Made by a program: the position numbers and the translations under genes. From the NCBI RefSeq assembly GCF_030056665.1, contig NZ_JASHIG010000011.1: a stretch of DNA of 64,000 nucleotides; one strand, written 5' to 3'. Position 1 is the first letter of the stretch, and the number at the start of each line of letters is the position of its first letter. The notes beneath the pieces are model-generated. The model saw nothing but the letters and a program-made list of their open reading frames with translations, ran no database searches and was not told the DNA's origin. This DNA comes from Flectobacillus roseus (lineage in GTDB: Bacteria; Bacteroidota; Bacteroidia; Cytophagales; Spirosomataceae). Of this stretch, positions 1-8,217 are shown one piece after another.

Positions 1-56
1 TTCAAAATGGACTTAATGATTATCCTGAAGACCTTCCCTGCACTATTACAATCTGA
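1..56 (+). CDS. 3' end of an upstream gene (partial)
   Basis: Frame 3 is open from the window edge to a TGA at 54-56 and ends in the residues DYPEDLPCTITI. It stops 2 nt before the next ATG, the tight spacing expected in an operon. It is probably the tail of another polysaccharide-locus gene, but 17 residues are too few to identify a family. Frame 1 is also open (to 66), so the frame choice is an inference. Confidence 0.3.
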   Translation, partial: QNGLNDYPEDLPCTITI

Positions 57-58
57 GA

Positions 59-820
59 ATGTCTGATTTGGAATATATGATGATTAATGTAAAACTTACT
101 TTGTTGAAAACTTGGTCAATTGCTCTGAGTGTGTGCTGTCTACTATTTTTCAGCAACAGGGAAACATTTGCTCAAGCTTCAACACCTAAATCGCCTGAAA
201 CAGATTTTCAATTGCCTCCACTTGATGAAATAATAGAGTTGGCTATTCAGTATTCACCTGCCCTAAAGCAACAAGAACAAATTATCCATAAAGCCGACCA
301 ACAATTGATGGTTCAGAAAAAATCTTGGACAAGTGGTATTAGCTTAGGAACGAGTTATTCAGCAGGAAATCAATCGCTTTTGGTACAACAAGCCACAGGG
401 AATTTGGAAGCTTTTTCCAATTATAACAACGGTTATCGACTGTCGCTTGGTGCAGCTTTTTCGATTAATACGATTATTACGCAGAAAAATATTACCAAAA
501 TTGCAAAAGCCGATAAACAAATTGCCATAGAATCAAAGCAACTTACCATTGACCAAATCAAGAACGATGTAATAGCCAAATACTATGCAGTAGCAGGTGC
601 TCATGAAGCCCTCAAAATCGCAATTGAGATGAAAACATCTTCTTTAGTCAACAAAAAAATGGCAGAGCGTGAATTTTCCGAAGGTCAAATCAACGTGGCA
701 GATATGGCAAAAATCCTTGAGTCGACATCGAGTGCAGCTGTAGGTTATGAAAATGCCAAACAAACTTTTATCATGAATGTAAGGCTATTAGAGGTATTGA
801 TAGGTAAAAGACTATTTTAA
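59..820 (+). CDS. short TolC-like outer membrane efflux/export protein
   Basis: The 253-aa protein begins with a hydrophobic signal peptide (about residues 15-38, ending near TFAQA). A region follows that resembles one OEP (outer membrane efflux protein) repeat: the start PPLDEIIELAIQYSPALKQQ is the usual opening helix of TolC-family proteins, and two long helical stretches with K/Q/A-rich heptads surround a strand-like segment (about 95-140). Classic TolC proteins have two such repeats and about 400-500 residues, so this looks like a half-length member. In-frame ATGs at 77 and 80 are alternative starts that keep the signal peptide. It lies 5 nt upstream of the Wzz-type gene, so a role in polysaccharide export across the outer membrane is inferred. 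Function is not proven. Confidence 0.8.
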   Translation: MSDLEYMMINVKLTLLKTWSIALSVCCLLFFSNRETFAQASTPKSPETDFQLPPLDEIIELAIQYSPALKQQEQIIHKADQQLMVQKKSWTSGISLGTSYSAGNQSLLVQQATGNLEAFSNYNNGYRLSLGAAFSINTIITQKNITKIAKADKQIAIESKQLTIDQIKNDVIAKYYAVAGAHEALKIAIEMKTSSLVNKKMAEREFSEGQINVADMAKILESTSSAAVGYENAKQTFIMNVRLLEVLIGKRLF

Positions 821-825
821 AAATT

Positions 826-3456
826 ATGAGTTTGATTCGCTTTGTTCGGTTGTTAATTGAGTTCAAGTGGTTGGTAATTCTTCTACCAATTACACTTGCG
901 GCTACGGTTTTTCGACTAACGAAAAATGAAGTACGAGAATATACAGCCAATTCTCTTTTGTATACAGGTTTGGCATCGGGTTATAATATCGAATCTAGTG
1001 GTGCTACCAAAATCGACAACGTAACAGTAAGCAACGCTTTCGATAACCTATTCAATACCATGAAGTCTAAAAGCTCCATGGAAGAGGTAGGATTGCGCCT
1101 ACTTGCACAACATATTATGCTCACAAAGCCCGACTCGGCAGTGGCAAGCAAGTATACTTTTGGTAAACTCAGAGAGGTACTTTCTGAAAAAGAAATTCGT
1201 GCCCTTGCTGATTCTACGTACGAAAAAACCCTACAGAATGTTTATGACGACATCGTTAAGCCAGAGAGCAAAATAGCTAAAGTCTTAATGGGTGCGGAAA
1301 AAGGCATTTACTCTGGTCCAGGCATTTTATCACGTTTTAGCGTTAATCGCCAAAACAATAGTGATATGGTTCAAATTTCGTACTCGGCCAGCGACCCTGC
1401 GGTTGTCAAAAAAACCTTGGAGCTTATCACTCATGTAGTCATTGAAAAATACAAACAAATCAAAATTCATGAAACGGGCAATGTGGTCGCTTATTTTGAA
1501 GAGCAACTTCGTAATGTCAGTGCCAAATTAAAGAACTCCGAAGACAAGCTTACTAATTTTTCAAGCCAAAATCGTATCATCAACTATTACGAGCAAACCA
1601 AAATGGTCACCGTAAAAGATGGTGATTTAGAAGAACGTATTCAAGCATTAATCTCTGAAATAGAATCAAATAGAGCTGTTTTAAGAGACTTAGAAAACAA
1701 AATTGGATTCAAGGACGACCTTGTTGCAAAAAGCAAAAAGTTTGCTGCGCTACGAGATTCCATCAATTTTTATACAACAAGATTGACCTTGATGGAATTT
1801 GAAAGTAAACCTCGCGAACAAGAAATTGCCCAAGTAAGAGATCGCCTCAATCAGCTCGAAAACAAGTTTAAAAGCAATGTCATTGAGTATTATGAACTAA
1901 GCAATACCAAAACAGGTATTCCTGCCAAAATGTATTTTTCCGAATGGATTAATGCCTCTATTTCTATTGATAAAAGCCAAGCTAGGCTCTTGATATTGAA
2001 AGACATAAAACACGAATATGATTTAAAATATGACCGTTTTGCGCCACTCGGTTCAACAGTTAGTCGTTATGAACGAGAAATTGGCGTCATTGAAAAAGAG
2101 TATCTGAGCATTTTAGGAAGCTTGAATCTGAGTAAAATTAGAGAACAAAACCTTATGATGTCTATCAACCTACGAGTGATAGACCCTCCTATTTACCCAA
2201 CCAAGGCCGAACCATCCAAACGTTCAACCTTAATTGTGGCTGCATTTATGGCAGGCTTAATATTTGTAATTGCCTCCATTATAGGTCGTGAGTTTTTGGA
2301 CAACTCCCTCAAACATCCTGTCAAGGCAGAAAAAGAAATTGGCGTTCCGTTTGTAGGTGCTTTACCGCTGGTAGATCCACAAAAACATAATATTTTGTTC
2401 AATGTTATTGAAACTTACACGCTCAATCAATGTATTTCGAGACTAAAAAGGCTCAATGGCGACAACATTAAAATACCCAAACTAGTGCTTCTTTGTAGTA
2501 CTAGAAAAGGAGAAGGAAAAAGCTATTTCATCAGTAAACTATGTTCAAAACTGAATGAAAGTGGCGCCAAGTCGGTTTGGCTCAATCCTCATAATTATGC
2601 CGATGGAGATTTTGCATACGCCTACAGTCTGAGAGGTAATTTTGCAAGTACCACATCTCTAAACGATGTGGATATTACTGAGACATTTGACGATTGCGAG
2701 TATATCTTTTTCGAATTACCACCGCTTATCAGTCATCCAATTCCTGTAAGTTTAGTCAAACAAGCGGCCTTTACCTTGATTTTGGCCGACTCTACCCGTG
2801 TGTGGGATAGCGCCGATCAATATGTATTTCAAACCTATACCGAAAACACCCAAAACCCGATTGGTTTACTGCTCAATAAGGTAAAACATGATTTCTTGGA
2901 AGGTATTATTGGAGAAATTCCAAAAGTGCGCTCTTGGTTTAGAAGAAAATTCAAGGATTTACTCATCAAACGTCATCAAAGCAAACGTACTAATGTCAAA
3001 TTGAAGTACGAAATGCTCAAGAAGGAAGAAGAAAGTGCTTGGTTTACAGAAAATGGACTGACTGATTTTGTAGAAACACGTGTCGAGATACCTGATGCTG
3101 TTAATAGACAATCTAGAATCAAAGCCGAGAAAGGCAAAGGCTTGGGCTATTATCGCGTATTACAAAAACGCCGTTATCGTTGGATAAAAATCGCTGCGGG
3201 TTTAGGTACTATGGGATTTGTGGGTATTTGCGCCTTGTATTTATTTTGGAAAACCACTCCAGAATCTCAATACGAAAAATTCACCGACTTTGTAGTAGGC
3301 AATCAGGTCGACTCATTGGCGAAGGTCCGAAGCAACAGACTGGTTCCTAACTTGGATTCGATTATTATTGACCCATCACATTTAGATTCCATTCCTGATT
3401 CGGTACGCCATGATTCGGTCAAAACGCTTATTCGTCAGAAAGAAATTCAACCATAA
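826..3456 (+). CDS. Wzz-type polysaccharide chain-length protein with degenerate BY-kinase domain
   Basis: This 876-aa inner-membrane protein has the layout of a polysaccharide co-polymerase. TM1 is about residues 14-31, then a long periplasmic coiled-coil region (about 220-440), then TM2 about 468-490 preceded by the proline-rich stretch IDPPIYPTKAEPSKRS typical of Wzz. The cytoplasmic part resembles a bacterial tyrosine kinase: a P-loop-like CSTRKGEGKS at 557-566 is present. However, the Walker A' acidic residues are replaced (WLNPHN at 585-590), and the Walker B-like strand reads YIFFELPPL (626-634) without the usual DTPP. No C-terminal tyrosine cluster is visible. A third hydrophobic segment (about 786-808) and an acidic tail with repeated DS pairs follow, which standard BY-kinases lack. 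It probably controls export or length of an exopolysaccharide made by the downstream glycosyltransferases. Loss of kinase activity is an inference. Confidence 0.85.
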   Translation: MSLIRFVRLLIEFKWLVILLPITLAATVFRLTKNEVREYTANSLLYTGLASGYNIESSGATKIDNVTVSNAFDNLFNTMKSKSSMEEVGLRLLAQHIMLTKPDSAVASKYTFGKLREVLSEKEIRALADSTYEKTLQNVYDDIVKPESKIAKVLMGAEKGIYSGPGILSRFSVNRQNNSDMVQISYSASDPAVVKKTLELITHVVIEKYKQIKIHETGNVVAYFEEQLRNVSAKLKNSEDKLTNFSSQNRIINYYEQTKMVTVKDGDLEERIQALISEIESNRAVLRDLENKIGFKDDLVAKSKKFAALRDSINFYTTRLTLMEFESKPREQEIAQVRDRLNQLENKFKSNVIEYYELSNTKTGIPAKMYFSEWINASISIDKSQARLLILKDIKHEYDLKYDRFAPLGSTVSRYEREIGVIEKEYLSILGSLNLSKIREQNLMMSINLRVIDPPIYPTKAEPSKRSTLIVAAFMAGLIFVIASIIGREFLDNSLKHPVKAEKEIGVPFVGALPLVDPQKHNILFNVIETYTLNQCISRLKRLNGDNIKIPKLVLLCSTRKGEGKSYFISKLCSKLNESGAKSVWLNPHNYADGDFAYAYSLRGNFASTTSLNDVDITETFDDCEYIFFELPPLISHPIPVSLVKQAAFTLILADSTRVWDSADQYVFQTYTENTQNPIGLLLNKVKHDFLEGIIGEIPKVRSWFRRKFKDLLIKRHQSKRTNVKLKYEMLKKEEESAWFTENGLTDFVETRVEIPDAVNRQSRIKAEKGKGLGYYRVLQKRRYRWIKIAAGLGTMGFVGICALYLFWKTTPESQYEKFTDFVVGNQVDSLAKVRSNRLVPNLDSIIIDPSHLDSIPDSVRHDSVKTLIRQKEIQP

Positions 3457-3485
3457 AATAGTATTTACAAAACCACTCAAAGTAT

Positions 3486-4700
3486 ATGGAGTTCGATGTT
3501 GTTTGCGTAGCTTTTCCCTCGTGGGAAGGCGATTACGTCAAAAGTACTATTCAATTGATGAGTGAGTTAGCGGCTCATAGAAGGGTGCTGTACGTCGATT
3601 ATCAATACACAGTGAAGGATGTTGTTCAAGCTATTTTCAAAAATCCTTTTCACATTCCGGTTTCAAGGATTTTAGGGTTAAAAAAACGATTAAGAAATAT
3701 CACATTGGAAAATGGGGCAACGATTTATGTACTTTCGACCCCACCAGTACTGCCTATTAATTTTATCAAAAAAGTACCCTTGTTTGAAAAGCTATTACGT
3801 TTCAATTCCTTTTGGCAAGCTAGAGCAATTCAAAGAGCCTTAAAGGACTTGAATAGCAAAAATTATATAGTGGTCAATGCTTTCAATCCAAGCTATGGCA
3901 TAGGCTTATATGATAATTTCAAACCACATATTCAGACCTATTATTGTTATGATGAGATTGGGGCAAGTTATTGGGCAAAAGACCACGGACCACGATTGGA
4001 GGCGCAATATATGAAGATGGTCGATCATGTGATTGTATCTTCGGAGGGATTGCAAAACACCAAAAAGCCTTTTAACAATCATATAGATACCGTTAAAAAT
4101 GGCGTTGATTTTGAGCTTTTTCACAAGGCATTTGTACCCCTTTCTCAGAAAAACGCTAAGAAAAAAATTGGGTATATTGGCACTATTGACCAACGGATTG
4201 ATTACGATATTCTCAAACAATTAGCTCTTGAATTTCCAGATACAGAAATCATCATAGTAGGACGCGTGCTTGATGATATGTCGGAGGTAAAAGAACAAAC
4301 AGACCCACTTAGGGCAATATCCAACATTAGATTTGAAGGGGCTAAGCCTCCAACCGCTTTGATGGAATACCTCAAAGAATTTCATATTGGCATAATTCCA
4401 TTTGTCAAAAATGAGCAAACCGCAGCGATTTATCCCATGAAAATCAATGAGTATCTCGCCGCAGGTTTAGGGGTTGTAGCAACGGATTTTGCTCCACTTT
4501 CAGAATTTGGAGAAGCCATTCACGTATCAACTAATACGGCTGATTTTATCCAAGCAGTGAAAGATTTGTTGGAAAAAGATTCTGATCATAAGCAATTGGC
4601 AAGAGTCGAAATTGCCAAACAAAACTCATGGCAACAACGAGGAGTTCAGCTAAACCATTTACTAGAAACACTTTACCATAAATATTCTAGCCAAGTGTGA
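3486..4700 (+). CDS. glycosyltransferase, GT-B fold (GT1/GT4-like)
   Basis: The protein has 404 residues, no signal peptide, and the two-domain layout of retaining GT-B enzymes. The second domain opens with KKIGYIGTIDQRIDYDIL and continues with a nucleotide-sugar-site segment, YPMKINEYLAAGLGVVATD, which resembles the E-x7-E region of GT4 enzymes. The N-terminal domain contains YYCYDEIGASYWA and VIVSSEGLQ, as in related capsular or teichuronic-type transferases. It starts 29 nt after the Wzz-type gene, so it is probably co-transcribed and adds a sugar to the same exopolysaccharide. The donor and acceptor cannot be read from sequence. Confidence 0.85.
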   Translation: MEFDVVCVAFPSWEGDYVKSTIQLMSELAAHRRVLYVDYQYTVKDVVQAIFKNPFHIPVSRILGLKKRLRNITLENGATIYVLSTPPVLPINFIKKVPLFEKLLRFNSFWQARAIQRALKDLNSKNYIVVNAFNPSYGIGLYDNFKPHIQTYYCYDEIGASYWAKDHGPRLEAQYMKMVDHVIVSSEGLQNTKKPFNNHIDTVKNGVDFELFHKAFVPLSQKNAKKKIGYIGTIDQRIDYDILKQLALEFPDTEIIIVGRVLDDMSEVKEQTDPLRAISNIRFEGAKPPTALMEYLKEFHIGIIPFVKNEQTAAIYPMKINEYLAAGLGVVATDFAPLSEFGEAIHVSTNTADFIQAVKDLLEKDSDHKQLARVEIAKQNSWQQRGVQLNHLLETLYHKYSSQV

Positions 4701-4891
4701 GTGTTGAATTGCGAATTGTGAATGTAAAATTTTAATTATCAACATCTTACATTTCCAATTGATCAAATCTTATTTTGCGCGATTACTTAAGTAATCGTGT
4801 AAAATTAAGTTTAATAGATTAATGGGGTACAATATTAGTAATCATCAAATTGTACTCAAAACTCAGCACTCACAATTCAGCACTCATACTT
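4696..4891. repeat. intergenic inverted repeat, GTGCTGAATTGTGA family
   Basis: The gap between two glycosyltransferase genes begins with GTGAGTGTTGAATTGCGAAT just inside the upstream stop codon and ends with the inverted counterpart ACAATTCAGCACTCATACTT (4872-4891). A perfect 18-bp palindrome (CGATTACTTAAGTAATCG, 4780-4797) lies near the middle. Similar end sequences recur near 19213, 19571, 19735, 31637 and 33470. It looks like a small non-coding palindromic element and could form a long hairpin in the operon mRNA. Confidence 0.6.
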
Positions 4892-4904
4892 AATACCGCC
4901 ATAT

Positions 4905-5798
4905 ATGCATAGTTCTTTTTCCACATATCCCCTCGTGTCGGTCATTACGGTGAATTATAATCAACCGCAGGTCACTCGCGAATTTTTGGATTCCTTTCAT
5001 CAAATCACCTATCCCAATTACGAAGTTTTTGTGGTGGATAATGGTAGTCCACAACACGATGTAAAACCCTTAGAGCCTGATTATCCTTGGGTAAAGTTTA
5101 TTTACAGCAAAGAAAACTTAGGTTTTGCTGGTGGCAACAACGTGGCTATCCAACAAGCTAAAGGCGAGTATTTGTTATTGCTCAACAACGATACAGAGGT
5201 GCCAAAGGACTTTTTGGAGCCTTTGGTAAAAGTCATGCAAAGTAACCCACAGATTGGCATGGCTAGCCCCAAAATCAAATACTTTTACGAAGACAATCTG
5301 ATTCAATACGCTGGTGCACCCGAAATAAGTGTGCTTACAGGGCGGGGTGAACCTTACGGCAAAAAGCAAAAAGACGAAGGGCAATATGACAAAAGCGGAC
5401 CAACCTCCTACATACATGGTGCGGCAGTCATTGTTTCAAAAAAAGTACTTGAAAAAACAGGCTCTATGCACGATGATTACTTTCTGTACTATGAAGAATT
5501 AGACTGGTGTAAACGCTGTAGAAACGACGGTTTCTTGGTTTGGTATGTTGCAGAGTCAACCGTCTTACATAAAGAATCTGTTTCGACAGGACGAAATAGC
5601 CCGCTCAAGATGTTTTATCTGACTCGTAACAGACTTTGGTTTATGAAACGTAACTTTAAGATTTGGCAATGGCTCATTAGTTTTAGCTTTTTCACGTTTG
5701 TTTCTATTCCGAAAAATCTTTTAGTTTTTTTAAAAAATAGACAGTTCGAATATTTCAAGCCATTCTTAAATGGTTATTTGCAAAGTTTCAAAGGCTAA
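4905..5798 (+). CDS. GT2 family glycosyltransferase (rhamnosyltransferase-like)
   Basis: The protein has 297 residues with a GT-A fold at the N-terminus: VSVITVNYNQPQVTREFLDSF, VDNGSP, the acidic metal/sugar motif LLNNDTEVP, and the acceptor-side segment DDYFLYYEELDWCKRCRNDG. These match the WbbL/rhamnosyltransferase-like subgroup of GT2. The C-terminal 60 residues are hydrophobic and basic, suggesting peripheral membrane association. It sits in the exopolysaccharide gene run, separated from the previous gene by a palindromic repeat. The sugar specificity is not known. Confidence 0.88.
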   Translation: MHSSFSTYPLVSVITVNYNQPQVTREFLDSFHQITYPNYEVFVVDNGSPQHDVKPLEPDYPWVKFIYSKENLGFAGGNNVAIQQAKGEYLLLLNNDTEVPKDFLEPLVKVMQSNPQIGMASPKIKYFYEDNLIQYAGAPEISVLTGRGEPYGKKQKDEGQYDKSGPTSYIHGAAVIVSKKVLEKTGSMHDDYFLYYEELDWCKRCRNDGFLVWYVAESTVLHKESVSTGRNSPLKMFYLTRNRLWFMKRNFKIWQWLISFSFFTFVSIPKNLLVFLKNRQFEYFKPFLNGYLQSFKG

Positions 5799-5861
5799 CA
5801 ATACCATATTTTCCTAATCATTTTTGATAGATAATTTTCAAATTTATAAACCAATAAGCAG

Positions 5862-7025
5862 ATGGGTATCATTCTGAACTTAGCTATTCTTTTCCTGATT
5901 CTTTTGGGCATTTTCACCCTATATCTACTGGTATTTGCTATTGCTGGTAAAGTAACTAGCGCCAATACTACCAATCGTACTCCAAAAACTCAGAGAAAAT
6001 TTGCGGTATTTTTACCTTCGTATAAAGAAGATAAAGTGATTTTGGAATCAGCCAAAAGGGCTTTGATTCAGGATTATCCTAAAGCACTTTTTGATGTAAT
6101 CGTCATTGCGGATTCTCTCAAGCCCGAAACAGTCGCTCAGTTGAGAGAATTACCTATCACAACTTATGAGGTAACTTTTGAAACTTCGACCAAAGCCAAA
6201 GCTTTAAATTATGCGATGTCTCAATTAACGGAGCAATATGATATAGCGCTTATTTTGGACGCAGACAATATCATGGCAACTGATTTTATTACCAAACTCA
6301 ATGCTACTTTTGATTTAGGTTATCAGGTTGTACAGGGGCACCGTACTGCCAAAAACACCAACTCTCCAACGGCTATTTTGGACGCCATTAGTGAAGAAAT
6401 CAATAATCATATCCTCCGCAAAGGACATCGAGCATTGGGTTTGTCCTCGGCCTTGATTGGCTCAGGCATGGCTTTTGATTATGCACTTTTTGTGGATGTA
6501 ATGTCCGAAATTAATGCGATTGGTGGTTTTGATAAAGAACTCGAAATGCGTTTGCTCAAGCGAGGAATCGTATTCGACTATATCGAAGATGCTTTTGTAT
6601 ATGACGAAAAAGTACAAAATGCAGAGGTTTTTGAAAAACAACGTACTCGTTGGATTGCAGCACAGTTCAAATACTTAAAACAAAATTTTGCTTCGGGCGT
6701 GGTTCACTTGTTTAAAGGCAATATTGACTATGCCAATAAAGTGTTTCAGGCACTATTACCTCCTCGAATTATCTTATTGGGTATGCTTATGTTTTTTGCC
6801 TTTGTGTCTATTTTTTCTGGAGATTTCAACTTCAAAGTATTAGCATGGGGACAGCTTGTGACGCTCTTATTTACATTCTATATCTCAACGCCAGATTTTC
6901 TTAAACGTCTGATTACATGGAAAGAAATCATGTTGTTGCCTTCTTTATTTTTCCGTTTTATTCGTGCGATTTTAAAAATGGGTGAAGCCAAGAAGAAATT
7001 CCTTCATACACCACATGACTCATAG
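5862..7025 (+). CDS. membrane GT2 glycosyltransferase with QRTRW motif
   Basis: The 387-aa protein has an N-terminal membrane helix (about 3-27), a cytosolic GT2 domain and C-terminal helices (about 305-325 and 330-350). Visible motifs are FLPSYKEDKVILESAKRA, the metal-binding LILDADN, ELEMRLLKRG, and KQRTRWIAAQ, which fits the Q(Q/R)xRW signature of processive or membrane-embedded GT2 enzymes such as hyaluronan/cellulose-synthase relatives. It is therefore a candidate for the polymerising or lipid-linked step of the exopolysaccharide. That role is inferred from the motif and from position in the cluster. Confidence 0.88.
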   Translation: MGIILNLAILFLILLGIFTLYLLVFAIAGKVTSANTTNRTPKTQRKFAVFLPSYKEDKVILESAKRALIQDYPKALFDVIVIADSLKPETVAQLRELPITTYEVTFETSTKAKALNYAMSQLTEQYDIALILDADNIMATDFITKLNATFDLGYQVVQGHRTAKNTNSPTAILDAISEEINNHILRKGHRALGLSSALIGSGMAFDYALFVDVMSEINAIGGFDKELEMRLLKRGIVFDYIEDAFVYDEKVQNAEVFEKQRTRWIAAQFKYLKQNFASGVVHLFKGNIDYANKVFQALLPPRIILLGMLMFFAFVSIFSGDFNFKVLAWGQLVTLLFTFYISTPDFLKRLITWKEIMLLPSLFFRFIRAILKMGEAKKKFLHTPHDS

Positions 7026-7119
7026 GATATTGGTAAATGGTTTTTGAAGAAATATTTCCTAATAACCATTTTTCGAGTACAACCCTTTTATTTCTAAGCA
7101 AGAATTTAATGATCCAATC

Positions 7120-8016
7120 ATGGAAAAAAATACGAATATAGCCATTATTGTAGCCTGCGATGACCACTACTTGGTATTGTTGGCAGCACTTTTAAAATCT
7201 ATCGAAATCAATCATAAAGGTTCTGATTTGATTGAAATATTTATTGTAGAAGACAAAGTATCTAAGGCTAGCCGTAAAAAGCTCACACAGTCGTTAGATG
7301 CCAGTAAAATGCTATTACATTGGATACCACTCGACGATGCGATTCCAGACAATTTGCATATTCCTTTTGATCGCAGTTCATATCCTAAAAATATCCATAC
7401 ACGTATATTTATCCCATATTTTATTCCAGAAAAATATGACAAAATCATCTACCTCGATGTAGATATGATTGTAGAAAAAGATATAGCAGAACTCTGGAAT
7501 ATCAATTTAGGGGATAATCTATTAGGAGCGGTTATCGACCCTCGATTGCTAGTCTTCAGTAATTCTTGGGGAGGAATTCTCAATTATAAAGAATTAGGGT
7601 TTTCACCAGATACGAAGTATTTCAACACAGGTATTTTGGTAATAGACATTGAGAAATGGAGAACAGAAAATTGTCCAGAAAAGGTAGTGCAATGTATCAA
7701 AGACAATGAAAAGTATGCCAATTATCCCGATCAGTACGGTCTCAATATCGTGATGGCAAATCGTTGGCTTGAATTAAGTCCATTATGGAATGCCTTTGCC
7801 TCAGACGAATATCCAGAGCCACCATACTTAATTCACTTTATTGGTCGCAAACCTATGTATCAAACCTACGATAGTTTGCCCAAATACAAGGAACGTTTTG
7901 ATTTTTACCTGAATCAAACTGCTTGGAAAGGTTACAAGCCTGTTGGAGAAACCAAACGTTATTTGAAGAAGATTATGAATATCATTGAAAAAATTCCAGA
8001 CTTTTTTAAAAAGTAG
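7120..8016 (+). CDS. GT8 family glycosyltransferase (LgtC-like)
   Basis: The 298-aa protein shows the GT8 hallmarks in order: IAIIVACDDHYLVLLAALLKS near the start, the metal-binding DxD in KIIYLDVDMIVEKDIAELW, YFNTGILVIDIEKWR, YPDQYGLNIVM, and a C-terminal HFIGRKPMY resembling the HFxGxxKPW motif. GT8 enzymes retain anomeric configuration and usually transfer galactose or glucose from UDP-sugars in LPS or capsule synthesis. It is the last plus-strand gene of the exopolysaccharide run. The exact sugar is not readable. Confidence 0.9.
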   Translation: MEKNTNIAIIVACDDHYLVLLAALLKSIEINHKGSDLIEIFIVEDKVSKASRKKLTQSLDASKMLLHWIPLDDAIPDNLHIPFDRSSYPKNIHTRIFIPYFIPEKYDKIIYLDVDMIVEKDIAELWNINLGDNLLGAVIDPRLLVFSNSWGGILNYKELGFSPDTKYFNTGILVIDIEKWRTENCPEKVVQCIKDNEKYANYPDQYGLNIVMANRWLELSPLWNAFASDEYPEPPYLIHFIGRKPMYQTYDSLPKYKERFDFYLNQTAWKGYKPVGETKRYLKKIMNIIEKIPDFFKK

Positions 8017-8017
8017 A

Positions 8018-8044
8018 GGTTAGGGGTTATTCTAACCCCTAACC
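8018..8044 (+). terminator. strong hairpin after the GT8 gene
   Basis: A near-perfect palindrome with AGGTTAGGGGTTA arms and a three-base loop begins 2 nt after the TAG stop at 8014-8016. It lacks a following T-run, so it may act in mRNA 3'-end stability rather than as a classic intrinsic terminator. Confidence 0.5.
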
Positions 8045-8100
8045 TGCACTCCATCTACTCAATTTAACCTACGTTTTCAACTTTTTTCGAAAAAACTAAA

Positions 8101-8214
8101 CCCTGATGCCTCACCCCTATCCCCTCAAAACACTCTGTGCCTTTGCTCCTTTGTGCCTGTTCACTCAAAAGAAAAAACTCTCTCCCCTGATGCCTCACCC
8201 CTATCCCCTCAAAA
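8101..8214. repeat. two direct copies of a 30-bp repeat
   Basis: The 30-bp segment starting CCCTGATGCCTCACCCCTAT occurs at 8101-8130 and again at 8185-8214, separated by 54 bp of C/T-rich DNA. The second copy ends 3 nt before the stop codon of the convergent glycosyltransferase at 8218. The DNA is C-rich on this strand, unlike its surroundings, and has no coding potential. Confidence 0.75.
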
Positions 8215-8217
8215 AAA

